The notes: generated from the letters alone by a model not told the origin. A stretch of 64,000 nt of DNA from Anaerolineales bacterium (GCA_015075185.1 JABTUW010000001.1:1550001-1614000); one strand, 5' to 3'. Positions 43,361 to 52,510 are shown, numbered from the stretch's first letter. Program-made: numbers and translations.

Positions 43361-44707
43361 TTACAGTTCCGGCCCAATTTCGATGTCCACGAAGGTGGTC
43401 ATCCCCCAGCGCAGGCGGGAGACGTCGCCGCTGGTGATGTCAATCAACACGGTGTAGGTCACGTCGCCCGCTTTGGTCACAGATTTGGGGGTGATGCGGA
43501 CCACTTTGCCGTCGAACTCCTCGCCGGGCAGGGCGTCAACGCTGATGCTCACACGAGCGCCCTCGCGTACATTGACCACATCAATTTCGGTCAGGTCGTC
43601 GGTTTCGATTTGCCACTTCGAGCTGTCGCCCAGGGAGAGCGCCACTGTGCCGGGCTGGACAATTTCGCCTTCATCCAGATTCAGTTCGCCGATAGTCCCG
43701 GCAAAGGGGGCAATCAACTCGGTCTTGGCCAGTTCGGCCTGGGCTGAGGTAATACCCGTTTTAGCACTTTCGACCCCGGCTTCGGCAATTTTGACCCCAG
43801 CTTCGGCCACAGCGATTTCCTCAGCCGTAGCCCCGGTTTTTACATCAGCCAGGGCTGCTTCCGCGCTGGCAACATCGGCCTGGGCCTGAGCGATCTGCTC
43901 CGGGGTTGCACCGGCCATTGCCTGGGCCAGAGCGGCCTGCGCTTTAGCCACACCGGCGCGGGCCACGGCAATGGCCTCGCCGGTTGCGCCGTTGACCAGC
44001 TTATCATATTCAGCCTTGGCCGCTTCATAGGTCAAGGTTGCTTTCTGCAAAGCTACGCCGTAAGGCTCAGCCACTTTAGGGTCGCCGTAAACGAACCGGT
44101 CGTAGTCGGCCTGGGCCAGGCGAACTTCAGCTTCAGCTTGTAACATTTTGGCCGAGGCTGCCTGCAAATCTTCATCCCGCGAGCCGGCCAGGACTTCGTT
44201 CAGACTGGCCTGGGCCACGGCGACTTCAGCCTTGGCCACGTTGATCGCTTCCTCGGTTGGCCCGGCGATTTGCTCGGCCAGAGCAGCTTGCGCTTTGGCC
44301 AAAGCGGCTTCCGCCTGGGCAATCTTTTCCTGGGTTACGGGCGCCTTGGTGTTGGCCAGATCTGCCTGGGCCTTGGCCAGGTTGGCTTCAGCCTCGATCA
44401 GACCGGCTTGAGCTGCAGCCACTTGAGTTTGATAGCTCGTTTGGTCTAACTGGGCCAGCACGTCACCCTTGGCGACTTTATCGCCCTCTTCGACTTTGAT
44501 GGTAGCGACCCGTCCCCCAATTTCAAAGGAGAGGTCGGATTTTTTCAGCGGCACTACAAAAGCCTCGGCAGAAACTACCTGGGGCTGTTCGGCGGCGCTG
44601 GCCTCGGCAACCGGCTCAACCGTGGGTGTTGACGCTTCTCCACAGGCGGTAATCGCGCCGATGGCCAGGACAAAAGCGAGAGTTGTGGCAATTAACTTGA
44701 GGTTCAT
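43361..44707 (-). CDS. HlyD/MacA-type membrane-fusion lipoprotein
   Basis: This 448-residue adaptor has a lipoprotein signal (lipobox AITAC) and a biotinyl/lipoyl-like half (IGGRVATIKVEEGDKVAKGD). A very long Ala-rich coiled-coil hairpin follows, made of repeats of about 35 residues (AQAALAEQIAGPTEEA, AQAALAQAMAGATPEQ, AEAALADVKTGATAEE). The second lipoyl half (LIAPFAGTIGELNLDEGE) and a beta-barrel domain end the protein. It should dock on the FtsX-type permeases. The ATG at 44707 has AGGAG at 7 bases; an upstream ATG lacks this. Confidence 0.9.
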   Translation of the reverse strand: MNLKLIATTLAFVLAIGAITACGEASTPTVEPVAEASAAEQPQVVSAEAFVVPLKKSDLSFEIGGRVATIKVEEGDKVAKGDVLAQLDQTSYQTQVAAAQAGLIEAEANLAKAQADLANTKAPVTQEKIAQAEAALAKAQAALAEQIAGPTEEAINVAKAEVAVAQASLNEVLAGSRDEDLQAASAKMLQAEAEVRLAQADYDRFVYGDPKVAEPYGVALQKATLTYEAAKAEYDKLVNGATGEAIAVARAGVAKAQAALAQAMAGATPEQIAQAQADVASAEAALADVKTGATAEEIAVAEAGVKIAEAGVESAKTGITSAQAELAKTELIAPFAGTIGELNLDEGEIVQPGTVALSLGDSSKWQIETDDLTEIDVVNVREGARVSISVDALPGEEFDGKVVRITPKSVTKAGDVTYTVLIDITSGDVSRLRWGMTTFVDIEIGPEL

Positions 44708-44780
44708 AAGTTGCTCCTTCATCTTTGCATGCATCGGGTAAACAATTTACCTTGCTTGGTTTGCTAATTTCATCTTTTTT

Positions 44781-44809
44781 CTTGTTCCCGAACTGAGTTT
44801 GGGAACAAG
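44781..44809. repeat. Dispersed palindrome, TTCCCAAAC/GTTTGGGAA family, copy 3
   Basis: CTTGTTCCCGAACT and AGTTTGGGAACAAG form nearly perfect arms (one mismatch). It lies between the TetR and fusion-lipoprotein genes. Confidence 0.85.
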
Positions 44810-44850
44810 AGCAATTTGGTAACTTTCGCCTGCCTCGTATCCTCTACGAA

Positions 44851-45474
44851 TCACGCAGCAGAAAGTTGTTTGTTTTTAAGTCCTTCGGCAAAAATCCGAA
44901 GGGTCCGGCGGTGAATACGTTCAAAATCGGCCTGGAAGTGGCGCAAATGGGTTTGCCGCAGCATGGCCATTCCGTGAACCAGTGACCAGAAACTGTAGGC
45001 AATTTCCTGCAGACTGTACTCCTCGCCCAGGGTTAGTTCCTCGGCCTCAATGACCGCTCGAACCGCCTGAAGCAGCAGGTGGTACGGCGAGCCTTCATCA
45101 ATCTTCTGATTAAATGAACTCCGGCTCGCGGTGAGATGGCTAAAGATGAGCCGGAAATACTCTGGATGGTCTTGAGCAAACTCAAGGTAAGCCAACCCCA
45201 TTTGGACCAGCCGCTCCGCAGGGGATAAGTCAGCCGGAACTCGCTTGAGATAATTCCGCATCAGCTCCAGTCCCTCGGCGCGGATTGCGGCTACAATTTC
45301 ATCTTTGCTGTTAAAGTACTCATACAAACCGGAAGGGCTGTAATCAATCCGGCGGGCCAATTCCCGCAGCGAGAGGCCGTCCAGCCCTTTTTCTGTAATA
45401 ATTTCTTGAGCGGCCTGCAAAATCGTTGCTTTGGTTTTGAAATAACGTCGTTGGCGCGGTGTCTCTTTAATCAT
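44851..45474 (-). CDS. TetR/AcrR-family transcriptional regulator
   Basis: This 207-residue repressor has the N-terminal TetR helix-turn-helix (ILQAAQEIITEKGLDGLSLR, then RIDYSPSGLYEYFNSKDEIV) and an all-helical ligand-binding C-terminus with a TetR_C-like LRQTHLRHF segment. It lies directly upstream of the fusion-lipoprotein gene on the same strand, so it probably controls the export operon and senses the exported compound or a lipid. The region upstream contains ACGAAC and GTTCGT about 50 bp apart, a weak operator candidate. Confidence 0.9.
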   Translation of the reverse strand: MIKETPRQRRYFKTKATILQAAQEIITEKGLDGLSLRELARRIDYSPSGLYEYFNSKDEIVAAIRAEGLELMRNYLKRVPADLSPAERLVQMGLAYLEFAQDHPEYFRLIFSHLTASRSSFNQKIDEGSPYHLLLQAVRAVIEAEELTLGEEYSLQEIAYSFWSLVHGMAMLRQTHLRHFQADFERIHRRTLRIFAEGLKNKQLSAA

Positions 45475-46006
45475 TTTGCCGAATTCTATTCACTAAACGA
45501 ACAATGTACGGAAGTATTGTATTTATCGAATTTTGTTCTGTCAACAATCAACGTTCGTAAACTGTGTCCTTATCACTTTTTTAACTCATACCCGCATTAT
45601 AACAGCCAGGTAGGTGAAGTGTCATCCATCAAAAGTTGTATTGTAGAGCGACGAAAGTTGGATTCTGGTTACGTCTGTTGTCCTTGGTTCACAGTGTACC
45701 AAATCCAATCCCCGTTTTCTAGTGAAACAGGTCACGTTTTTGAATGCGGGAGGTCATACAATTAGTATGGCCTGGGTCACTTGGGGTGTTCTGCGTAAAA
45801 ATCGGCGCTTTTATTTAGATATAATTAAGGTGACAGGCACTTATCGGACTACTAATTGGGCTTATTTGAACAAAACCTGCCTCTATTTAGTGTTTAAAAG
45901 TGCCTGTCACCTAGTTTTTCCTTATTTCCGATAGAGTCTATAGTCGTGATTCTGGTAGAATAAATCCACTCATAAATTTCACGTTTACGGAGGTTCTCCC
46001 CTACCT
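45475..46006. other. Divergent intergenic region with a MITE-like element
   Basis: This 532-bp region between the TetR and PfkB-type genes is A/T-richer than its surroundings. It contains the 85-bp inverted-repeat element at 45828-45912. The short ORFs present have neither ribosome-binding sites nor recognisable products. TAGAAT near 45955 may be a -10 box for the PfkB-type gene, but no -35 is convincing. Confidence 0.55.
45828..45912. mobile_element. 85-bp MITE-like element with 15-bp perfect terminal inverted repeats
   Basis: AGGTGACAGGCACTT (45828-45842) and its exact complement AAGTGCCTGTCACCT (45898-45912) bound a 55-bp A/T-rich core without coding capacity. Similar GTGACAGGCACTT ends are known to me from small elements mobilised by REP-type tyrosine transposases; that link is from memory and not tested. 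Confidence 0.7.
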
Positions 46007-46939
46007 ATGAACGCACACTGGGATATTCTGGGAATTGGCGCCGTGGCGGTAGACGACCTGCTGTATGTTGCCCGCTATCCTCAGCCAGACAGTAAACTGC
46101 CTGTCCTGGCCAAACGGCGCGAGGGCGGCGGCTTGACCGCGACCGCGCTGGTGGCGGCCTCTCGGCTGGGAGCGCGGGCGGCTTATGCGACCGTACTGGG
46201 CAATGACGAGTTATCCCGTTTTTCCATCGAGGAACTGGAACGAGAAGGGGTGGACTGTACCTCCATTCAACGCGAGCCTGAGGCTCGGCCCTTTCACTCA
46301 ACGATCATTGTAGATCAGGCGACGGGCAGCCGCACCATTCTCTATTCGGCGGAGGGCGTGACCTCGCTGCGCCCTGCCGAGGTGACTGAAACCTTGATTA
46401 GCGGCTGCCGGGTCCTGTTTGTGGACAATCGAGCGATTGAAGCCGGCGTCCGGGCCGCGGAATTAGCGCACAGCCGCGGCATTCCGGTTGTCGGCGATAT
46501 TGAGCCGGAAATTGGGCCGGAAGCGCTGGATTTGATGCGCCACATTGATCATCTGATCATCGGCATCGAGTTGGCAGGGCAGGTTACGGGAGAAAGCCGG
46601 CCGGAGCGGATTGTCGGAGCGTTAGCCGGTTCCGAACGAGCCTGTTGTGTGGTCACCGCGGGCGAGCAAGGCTGCTGGTATTCAGAATGGGGGAGAGCAG
46701 TGGAGTACTTGCCCGCCTTCCGGGTTCAAGTGGTAGACACCACCGGCTGCGGCGATGTTTTCCACGGGGCCTACGCCGCCTGCCTGGCGCAGGGCGAAAG
46801 CGTCGCTGCCGCCATCCGGGTCGCTGCGGTGGCTGCTGCCCTCAAAGCGACACAGCCCGGCGGCCGGACCGGGATTCCTAACCGGGCGGCAGTGGATGAT
46901 TTTTTGGTTAAGCATAAGCCAGGCTCTCCCGCACGCTGA
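46007..46939 (+). CDS. PfkB-family carbohydrate kinase
   Basis: This 310-residue ribokinase-like enzyme has the N-terminal substrate motif (GGGLTATALVAASRLG) and the C-terminal PfkB signature DTTGCGDVFHGAYA with catalytic Asp250. The substrate could be ribose, fructose, a nucleoside or 2-keto-3-deoxygluconate; the sequence does not decide. It is the only plus-strand gene in the export locus. Its last 32 bp overlap the 3' end of the convergent permease gene at 46908. Confidence 0.9.
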   Translation: MNAHWDILGIGAVAVDDLLYVARYPQPDSKLPVLAKRREGGGLTATALVAASRLGARAAYATVLGNDELSRFSIEELEREGVDCTSIQREPEARPFHSTIIVDQATGSRTILYSAEGVTSLRPAEVTETLISGCRVLFVDNRAIEAGVRAAELAHSRGIPVVGDIEPEIGPEALDLMRHIDHLIIGIELAGQVTGESRPERIVGALAGSERACCVVTAGEQGCWYSEWGRAVEYLPAFRVQVVDTTGCGDVFHGAYAACLAQGESVAAAIRVAAVAAALKATQPGGRTGIPNRAAVDDFLVKHKPGSPAR

Positions 46940-49346
46940 TGCGGGTGGCATTACGAGCGGGGACAATCGCAGCCAGGGCGGCAATAGCTAAAATAATCCC
47001 CAGCCAGATCAAGACCGCGCTGTAGCTGTAGCTGTAATCCAGGTCAATATCCAGCATGGTCTGGCCCAACTGCCGGGCGACCGGGTAGCCGATGAGGAAA
47101 GAGAGCGGCGCGGCCACCAGCCAACTGATCAGCCCCTGCAAGACACCCTCCATGATAAACATGCCCATGATCGAGCGGGAACGCGCCCCAATCGCCCGCA
47201 TCACCCCAATTTCGCGGGTCCGCTCGACCACGCTGATGGAGAGCGCGCCCATCAGCCCAATCCCCCCGACGAGGGCGACAATAACCGCCAGCATCAACAG
47301 CATGTTGATGTTGATGGCGTACTGGCTGTCGGCAAACTGCCGGTCTTTGAAGGTGTTGCCCGTGCCTTGCAGTTCGACGTCCATATTGCGGCCTTCAAAC
47401 AGGGTTTGCAACTGGCTGGAGATAGCGGCCAGGGCCGCTTCGTCATGGCGCTCCGTCCGCACCAACAGCCGGGTACCGCGATTATGTTTATTGGTCACAT
47501 CATAGACGGCCTCGAGAGGAGCATAGGCCGGCGTGTCATTAAAATTATCGTTGAAAACGGTCTGGTAGACGCCAATCACCCGCCATTCCACGTTCTGGCC
47601 CAGGCCGTTCAAATTGAGGGTGACGACGTCCCCTATCTTGATTCTGTTGTCGTCTGCCGTATCCTTACTGATGACCAGCACCCGTCCATCACCCGGCTCC
47701 AGCCAGCGCCCGGAAGTAAGCAGCGGCTGGTACATGGGGCTGCCGGCGGGCAGGCCGGTCAGTTGGATGGCTGCGCCGGCGTCGCGCAGCCGCTGCCCCG
47801 CTTTCAGTAGAGAGGCCGGTTGGGTCAGCCAGACTTCGCTTTGTTCGACCCCTGGCACGGTTTGGGCTATTTTAGCCAGCCGGTCGGCCCGCTGGCGGTC
47901 TTCAAAATTAATGCGCACATCATAGGCCCGCCGGTTCAGGTCATTGGTCACGGTTAAATCAGTCGAATTGGCCAGGCTGACCACCAGCAGGAACATCGTT
48001 CCGGCGGTAATCAAGACCAGTTGGGTCAGCAGCAGGCGGCCCTTGCGCCGGAACATATTGGCCAGGGCAATGGCGTAAGGCGAGGAGAAAAAGCGCCGGC
48101 TCAGCCGTTCCACCCCCCGGTCGAGCCAGGTCGAGCCAAAGTCACCACCCAGGCCATAGCTGGCAATGGCCTGGCGCACGGTGATCCCCGCGCCGCTCAG
48201 CACCGGTCGCAGCGCCGCCAGCAGCGGGATCAGCAGCGCGGCTATGACCTGCCACCCGACGGCTACGGTTGAGATTTGAAAGCCGTCGTAATCAATGTTA
48301 AACAGGTTCAGAAAGGTGCGGGTCAGGCTAAAAGCCACCCACGCGCCAGGTAATAACGAGACGAGCAGGGCCAACAGGCCGTAAACCAGCACCGTGGCCA
48401 GGTAGATTTTGAGGATCGTGCTGGTGCTGCCGCCGACAGCTTTAATGATGCCGATCTGGTTGGTCTGCTCGGTGATGATGGCGGTCATGGTGTTTGTAAC
48501 CAGGATCACGCTCATGAACAGCGAGATGACCGCCAGAATTTGCAGCACAAAGTTGAAGCCCTCCACAAACAGGCGACCCCAATGCTCCTCCGGGTCTTGA
48601 TAGATGGCCCCGCCCACCCGGATGTTCTCCTTACCCAGATTGTCTTTGATCTCCGAAGCAACTTCGCGGGCAAACTCCGGGCTGTACGGCTCGACCCGCA
48701 CCAGCAGTTGGTTGAACTCGCCGTCAGGGATGCTGAAGCGCTCCAGGCCCTGGGCATCCACAAAAAAGCGCGGCTCACCGCCAAAGGAGGGCGGCGGCAC
48801 AAAGGGATGGCGGATTTTCCCACCGACGGTCAGCGCCCGGTCGGTTTTGTCCAGTTCAAAGATCACCTTGTGGCCAATCTCAAGGCCATAAAAGGTGCTG
48901 GCCGAGCGGTCAACGCCGATGCTATCTTTTTTCGGCCAGGCCCCGGCTTTGAGCTGCAACAGGTCATAGGTCTGTTCCTCAAAATTGTCGCGCATGATCA
49001 ACACCGCCGGCTGCCACTCGTCTTGAGCATGGAGTTTGTAGCGGGTCGAGACCTGGTTCAGCACCTCGACATCCACCACGCCCTTGATGTTTTTCAGGCG
49101 GATTGCTGTATCCCGGTCAATCCGGTCTTGCAGAACCAGGTTAATGTGAGAGGGCAAAACGGCCCGGTGGGCCGCATCCATGCCGGACAGCAGTTGGTCG
49201 GCTTCACCAAAAATAGCCCCAACCGCAAAGACCCCGGCGGCGATGCTCAGCACTGCCAGCAGCGTCCGCACCTTGTGATGCCACAAATCAGACCAAACTT
49301 TGCGCCAGATAACGCCCATCGGTCGGTAGCCGTTAGTTATGCTCAT
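46908..49346 (-). CDS. FtsX/MacB-type ABC permease, paralogue 4
   Basis: This 812-residue permease closely resembles paralogues 2 and 3 (VERTREIGVMRAIGARSRS, LGGDFGSTWLDRGVERL). AGGGGG lies 5 bases before the ATG. It is separated from the operon by the TetR and PfkB-type genes, so it forms its own unit yet lacks an ATPase nearby. It ends in a convergent overlap with the PfkB-type gene. It likely shares the ATPase at 39661-40407. Confidence 0.92.
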   Translation of the reverse strand: MSITNGYRPMGVIWRKVWSDLWHHKVRTLLAVLSIAAGVFAVGAIFGEADQLLSGMDAAHRAVLPSHINLVLQDRIDRDTAIRLKNIKGVVDVEVLNQVSTRYKLHAQDEWQPAVLIMRDNFEEQTYDLLQLKAGAWPKKDSIGVDRSASTFYGLEIGHKVIFELDKTDRALTVGGKIRHPFVPPPSFGGEPRFFVDAQGLERFSIPDGEFNQLLVRVEPYSPEFAREVASEIKDNLGKENIRVGGAIYQDPEEHWGRLFVEGFNFVLQILAVISLFMSVILVTNTMTAIITEQTNQIGIIKAVGGSTSTILKIYLATVLVYGLLALLVSLLPGAWVAFSLTRTFLNLFNIDYDGFQISTVAVGWQVIAALLIPLLAALRPVLSGAGITVRQAIASYGLGGDFGSTWLDRGVERLSRRFFSSPYAIALANMFRRKGRLLLTQLVLITAGTMFLLVVSLANSTDLTVTNDLNRRAYDVRINFEDRQRADRLAKIAQTVPGVEQSEVWLTQPASLLKAGQRLRDAGAAIQLTGLPAGSPMYQPLLTSGRWLEPGDGRVLVISKDTADDNRIKIGDVVTLNLNGLGQNVEWRVIGVYQTVFNDNFNDTPAYAPLEAVYDVTNKHNRGTRLLVRTERHDEAALAAISSQLQTLFEGRNMDVELQGTGNTFKDRQFADSQYAININMLLMLAVIVALVGGIGLMGALSISVVERTREIGVMRAIGARSRSIMGMFIMEGVLQGLISWLVAAPLSFLIGYPVARQLGQTMLDIDLDYSYSYSAVLIWLGIILAIAALAAIVPARNATRISVRESLAYA

Positions 49347-49457
49347 TTTTTCCCCCTATAAGAATGAGTGTTTATTACCTCATTTTGCCCGGCAACGGGT
49401 CATACAGGGTAGTGCCGGAAGTCACGGGGGAGGTCATTCATATAGAGAAAAACAAAA

Positions 49458-49482
49458 AGGGCAAGATGTACTATCTTGCCCT
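49458..49482 (-). terminator. Rho-independent terminator after rdgB
   Basis: On the minus strand AGGGCAAGAT and ATCTTGCCCT form a perfect 10-bp stem with a 5-base loop, followed by TTTTGTTTTT. It lies 25 bp after the RdgB stop codon. Confidence 0.85.
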
Positions 49483-49506
49483 GAAAATTACAGTCCGCAG
49501 ATCCTA

Positions 49507-50121
49507 TTAAGTTTGATCTTTCATCAGCCGCTCTATCACCTTCGCCGCCGCGCGGGCAGCCCGGCCCCGGTGGCTAATCTGATGTTTCACCGCTCCCGGC
49601 GCTTCGCCCAGGGTTTGGTTCAACTCCGGCACAAAGAAAATCGGATCGTAGCCGAAGCCGTTGCTGCCTTTGAGTTTGTAATCAATCAGCCCTTCCACCG
49701 TCCCTTCGACGGTCTCAATCAGCCGTTCCGGCGTAGCCAAAGCGATCACGCAGCGGAAGCGGGCTGTCCGCTCCGGCCAGGGGACATTTTGGGCGGCCAG
49801 TTTATCCAGCACCAGGTGACAGCGCCCTACATGATCATCTTTGGCCGTGTTCCCGTAGCGGGCCGAGTAGACCCCCGGCTCGCCGCCCAGGGCGTCTACT
49901 TCCAGGCCGGAGTCGTCGGCCAGGGTGAGCAAGCCGCTGGCCTGGGCAAAAGCCTGAGCTTTGAGGATAGCATTCTCCCGAAAGGTTGCGCCCGTTTCCT
50001 CAGGATCAAGGGTAATACTCTCATCGGCCAGATAGGTCACGGCGAGAGGCAGGTCTGCCAGAATTTCGGCAAATTCCTTTACTTTATTCGGATTGTTGGT
50101 AGCAATAAGCAATTTGAGCAT
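49507..50121 (-). CDS. rdgB: RdgB/HAM1 non-canonical purine NTP pyrophosphatase
   Basis: This 204-residue enzyme has the substrate loop TNNPNKVKEFAEIL at its N-terminus, the catalytic DDSGLEVDALGGEPGVYSARY motif (residues about 67-87) and the C-terminal GSNGFGYDPIFFVPE and HRGRAARA motifs. It hydrolyses dITP, XTP and ITP to monophosphates and so keeps damaged purines out of DNA. Family length is normal. A strong terminator follows, so it is transcribed alone. Confidence 0.95.
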   Translation of the reverse strand: MLKLLIATNNPNKVKEFAEILADLPLAVTYLADESITLDPEETGATFRENAILKAQAFAQASGLLTLADDSGLEVDALGGEPGVYSARYGNTAKDDHVGRCHLVLDKLAAQNVPWPERTARFRCVIALATPERLIETVEGTVEGLIDYKLKGSNGFGYDPIFFVPELNQTLGEAPGAVKHQISHRGRAARAAAKVIERLMKDQT

Positions 50122-50190
50122 AAAATTCCCCAGGTTGAAACACGAAATGTGAGGCGGGGTGTGTTGGGATTTGGGGATGAATTTCTAAAA

Positions 50191-50362
50191 ATAGCACCTT
50201 CGATACGCGCTCCACTTCGCCCTTCGACAAGCCCTTCGTTTCACTCAGGACAGGCTCAGGACGAGTTTCGCGCTACTCAGGGTGCCATTTTACTCGGCAA
50301 ATGACCTGAATAGCGTCCTGAGTAGCCCTGAGCAATGCGAAGGGCGTATCGAAGGGGGCTAT
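50191..50362. repeat. Large palindromic intergenic element, CCTTCGATACGC family
   Basis: AATAGCACCTTCGATACGC at the left and GCGTATCGAAGGGGGCTATT at the right form long complementary ends. The interior has CAGGACAGGCTCAGGAC and GTCCTGAGTAGCCCTGAG, again inverted. It fills most of the 301-bp gap between rdgB and the DUF4352-like gene. A shorter relative lies at 30883-30980. Confidence 0.75.
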
Positions 50363-50422
50363 TTCCCCAAAATCTGAACGCCCTCTGTGAAGCGATGACA
50401 TGATTTTTTTTCGCCTCACATC

Positions 50423-51082
50423 TCATTCCAAGTAAATGTAGCGGGCACCGCTGCCGTCATCCCAGGTCAGCACCAGGTCGCGCTCGCCGGCAATGATCTC
50501 AAAAGCCAGCCGGCCTTCCAGGCCTTCACCCGGCGGCAGGGAGCCGCGCCCCAGCGCGCCATCTACCACATTGCCGGCCTGGGGCTGGTATGCCTCTTCA
50601 AAACTGTTCAAGAGCAGAAAATCACGCTCACTAAAATTCGCTTCGACCTCGCCCAGGTTGACCAATTCGACGGTGATAATAATTAACTCGCGACCTTCCA
50701 CCGGCGGTACGGCGGGCAGGGCGGCGTTGCGATTCACATCCATAATCGTCAGCCTGACCTTATTTTCACTCACCACCGACTCATCGGGAAACGCGGCCTC
50801 TCTAAAGGTGAGCCCCAGATCGCTGCCGGGAATGGGTGTGGACGCCAGCAGCGCGGTTGGATCCAGGGTGAACAGACCGGCCAGCAACAGGCCGCAGCAA
50901 CCCATGCATAGGAATACCAGGCAGCCGCCGGCCAGAAAGATGACAATCCGCTGCAAGAGCGAATCTCCAGCAGGGCCGCCATCTTCCTCAACTTCGTAGT
51001 CATCCTCGTCGTAGATATAGTCATCTTCAGGATTGTTTTCAGGCGGGTAATAGGGGCCCGACTGAGGGTAATATTGACTCAT
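50423..51082 (-). CDS. Membrane-anchored DUF4352-like protein
   Basis: This 219-residue protein has an acidic, Tyr/Pro-rich cytoplasmic N-terminus (about 40 residues), one transmembrane segment with a Cys-rich stretch (VFLCMGCCGLLLAGLF) and an extracellular immunoglobulin-like beta domain (IIITVELVNLGEVEANF, then LPPGEGLEGRLAFEI) of the DUF4352 type. No catalytic residues are visible. Function is unknown. Similar anchored beta domains are common surface proteins in Gram-positive and Chloroflexota genomes. Confidence 0.75.
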   Translation of the reverse strand: MSQYYPQSGPYYPPENNPEDDYIYDEDDYEVEEDGGPAGDSLLQRIVIFLAGGCLVFLCMGCCGLLLAGLFTLDPTALLASTPIPGSDLGLTFREAAFPDESVVSENKVRLTIMDVNRNAALPAVPPVEGRELIIITVELVNLGEVEANFSERDFLLLNSFEEAYQPQAGNVVDGALGRGSLPPGEGLEGRLAFEIIAGERDLVLTWDDGSGARYIYLE

Positions 51083-51163
51083 TTCAGCTCCTTATTAGGG
51101 GGATTCCCACAGCGGGCCATTATAGCACAGGTGGATATGCATCCCCAAGAATCACCCGGCAAC

Positions 51164-51191
51164 TTGGCGGGTCTCGATTAGGTGGTATAAT
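51164..51191 (+). promoter_or_regulatory. Extended -10 promoter of the alpha/beta hydrolase gene
   Basis: TTGGCG (51164-51169) and TATAAT (51186-51191) are 16 bp apart, and TGG directly precedes the -10 box as in extended -10 promoters. The leader to the GTG start is about 100 bases. Confidence 0.65.
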
Positions 51192-51297
51192 GGCTTTAGT
51201 TAAGAATGAAATCATCCTCGCCGCCGACCCGCTTGGCGGTTATTTTTGTTATCAATTCAGCATCTATTCGCTGCTAACGGATTAGAGGAAACTCAGT

Positions 51298-52374
51298 GTG
51301 GTTAGACAAGCCAAGATTTCTACGGCCATTCATTATCGGCATGAACAGGCGGCTGTAGAAGCCTTTCACTTGTCCGATTTAGCTCGCCAGAATTTGGGGG
51401 TTGATCTGGCGGGCCTGGAGCAGTTCCGCCGCCAGACTGGTCTGGCTGATCTGTACTGGCGGGCTATCTACTATAAATTCCCCGATGGCTACCAAACCCT
51501 GGCCCAGGCCCTGGCCGAAGCCGAGGGTTATGTCTTTTTCCTGCATGGCTGGGACGGCACCCACCGTATCTGGGAAAATCTGCCACTGCACCTGGCCACC
51601 GCCCACAAGCAGGTTGTTTGCTTTAACCTTGACGTCAACGGCTTTGGGCTGTCCCCCTTTATCAACGATACCCCGGAAGCCGAGCAGTGTACGCCGGCGG
51701 CATTGATCCACGCCATCGAGCTGTGGCTGACCACCCTCAAGCTCTGGCCTAACCCTCGCCGGCGGCGGCGCAAACCGTTCTACCTTTTTGTGGGCCATTC
51801 AATGGGCGGGGCAGCCCTGTTTTTCAAAAATGAGATCGGCTGGCGCACCGACGCCTACGGCTTTTACGTGATGGCCCCGGCCCTGTTCTGCAATGACACC
51901 CAACGCCAGGCTTTCTTCAAAACGGTGGGGACGGGCATCCGGATACCCTCGTTTGCGGCGGTTAAAACTGCCCTGGCTCCTCACATTATGGAGATTTTAG
52001 CCGCCGGAGCCAGCCCGGAAGTTAAAAAGGAGCACATCCGCAGCTTTGCCCGCACCCCCTTTGGCACTCTGGCCCAAACCTTATACGTTCTTGGCGCCAG
52101 CCCGACCAAACCCCGGCGCAGCGATTGGTTTCGCTTCCGCGTGGCTTTGGGCGAGCGGGACCGGCTGGTCGGGCTGGATAATATGCTCGAGCTGTTGGCT
52201 GAGTTCGGCCTCGGCGCGGACCAAATCCGGGTGGCGGCCGGTGACCACTACTTCTTTTCCTACGGCGACGGCTCGCCGCCGGCCCATCATGAGAACCGCA
52301 AGGCGGTGCTGGAGGATTTGCTGGCCTTTTGCCGCCGGCTGGCGGAAGAAGTGAGGGAGATTTCAGGGGGATAA
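51298..52374 (+). CDS. Alpha/beta-hydrolase-fold protein
   Basis: This 358-residue protein has an oxyanion-type HGWDGTH segment near residue 82, the nucleophile elbow GHSMGG with Ser168 and a C-terminal catalytic His candidate at 317 (GDHYFF). An acid residue may lie in GERDRLVG. The start is a GTG with GAGG 9 bases upstream. The N-terminal 60 residues are not part of the usual fold. It could be an esterase, lipase or C-C hydrolase; I do not recognise a specific substrate. Confidence 0.75.
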   Translation: MVRQAKISTAIHYRHEQAAVEAFHLSDLARQNLGVDLAGLEQFRRQTGLADLYWRAIYYKFPDGYQTLAQALAEAEGYVFFLHGWDGTHRIWENLPLHLATAHKQVVCFNLDVNGFGLSPFINDTPEAEQCTPAALIHAIELWLTTLKLWPNPRRRRRKPFYLFVGHSMGGAALFFKNEIGWRTDAYGFYVMAPALFCNDTQRQAFFKTVGTGIRIPSFAAVKTALAPHIMEILAAGASPEVKKEHIRSFARTPFGTLAQTLYVLGASPTKPRRSDWFRFRVALGERDRLVGLDNMLELLAEFGLGADQIRVAAGDHYFFSYGDGSPPAHHENRKAVLEDLLAFCRRLAEEVREISGG

Positions 52375-52446
52375 AACAATTTACAGGGATTGGGAACCTT
52401 CTTCTCTCCTTCAACGTCATACAAACAAGAAACCAAGCAGCAGTGC

Positions 52447-52510
52447 AGCAAAGTAGCAAGGTAGCAGACCATAAATTACCAACCTGTTACTCTGCGACCT
52501 TGCTACCCTG
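52447..52510. repeat. Inverted array of AGTAGCA/AGGTAGC-type words
   Basis: GCAAAGTAGCAAGGTAGCAG is answered by CTGCGACCTTGCTACCCTG, giving a hairpin just upstream of the VIT-VWA gene. Confidence 0.65.

Noticed and set aside
45722..45934. 70-codon plus-strand frame across the MITE-like element
   Set aside because: It translates the terminal inverted repeat and has no start signal.
49339..50304. 321-codon plus-strand frame over rdgB
   Set aside because: It runs through a terminator and the rdgB gene on the opposite strand and shows no family features.
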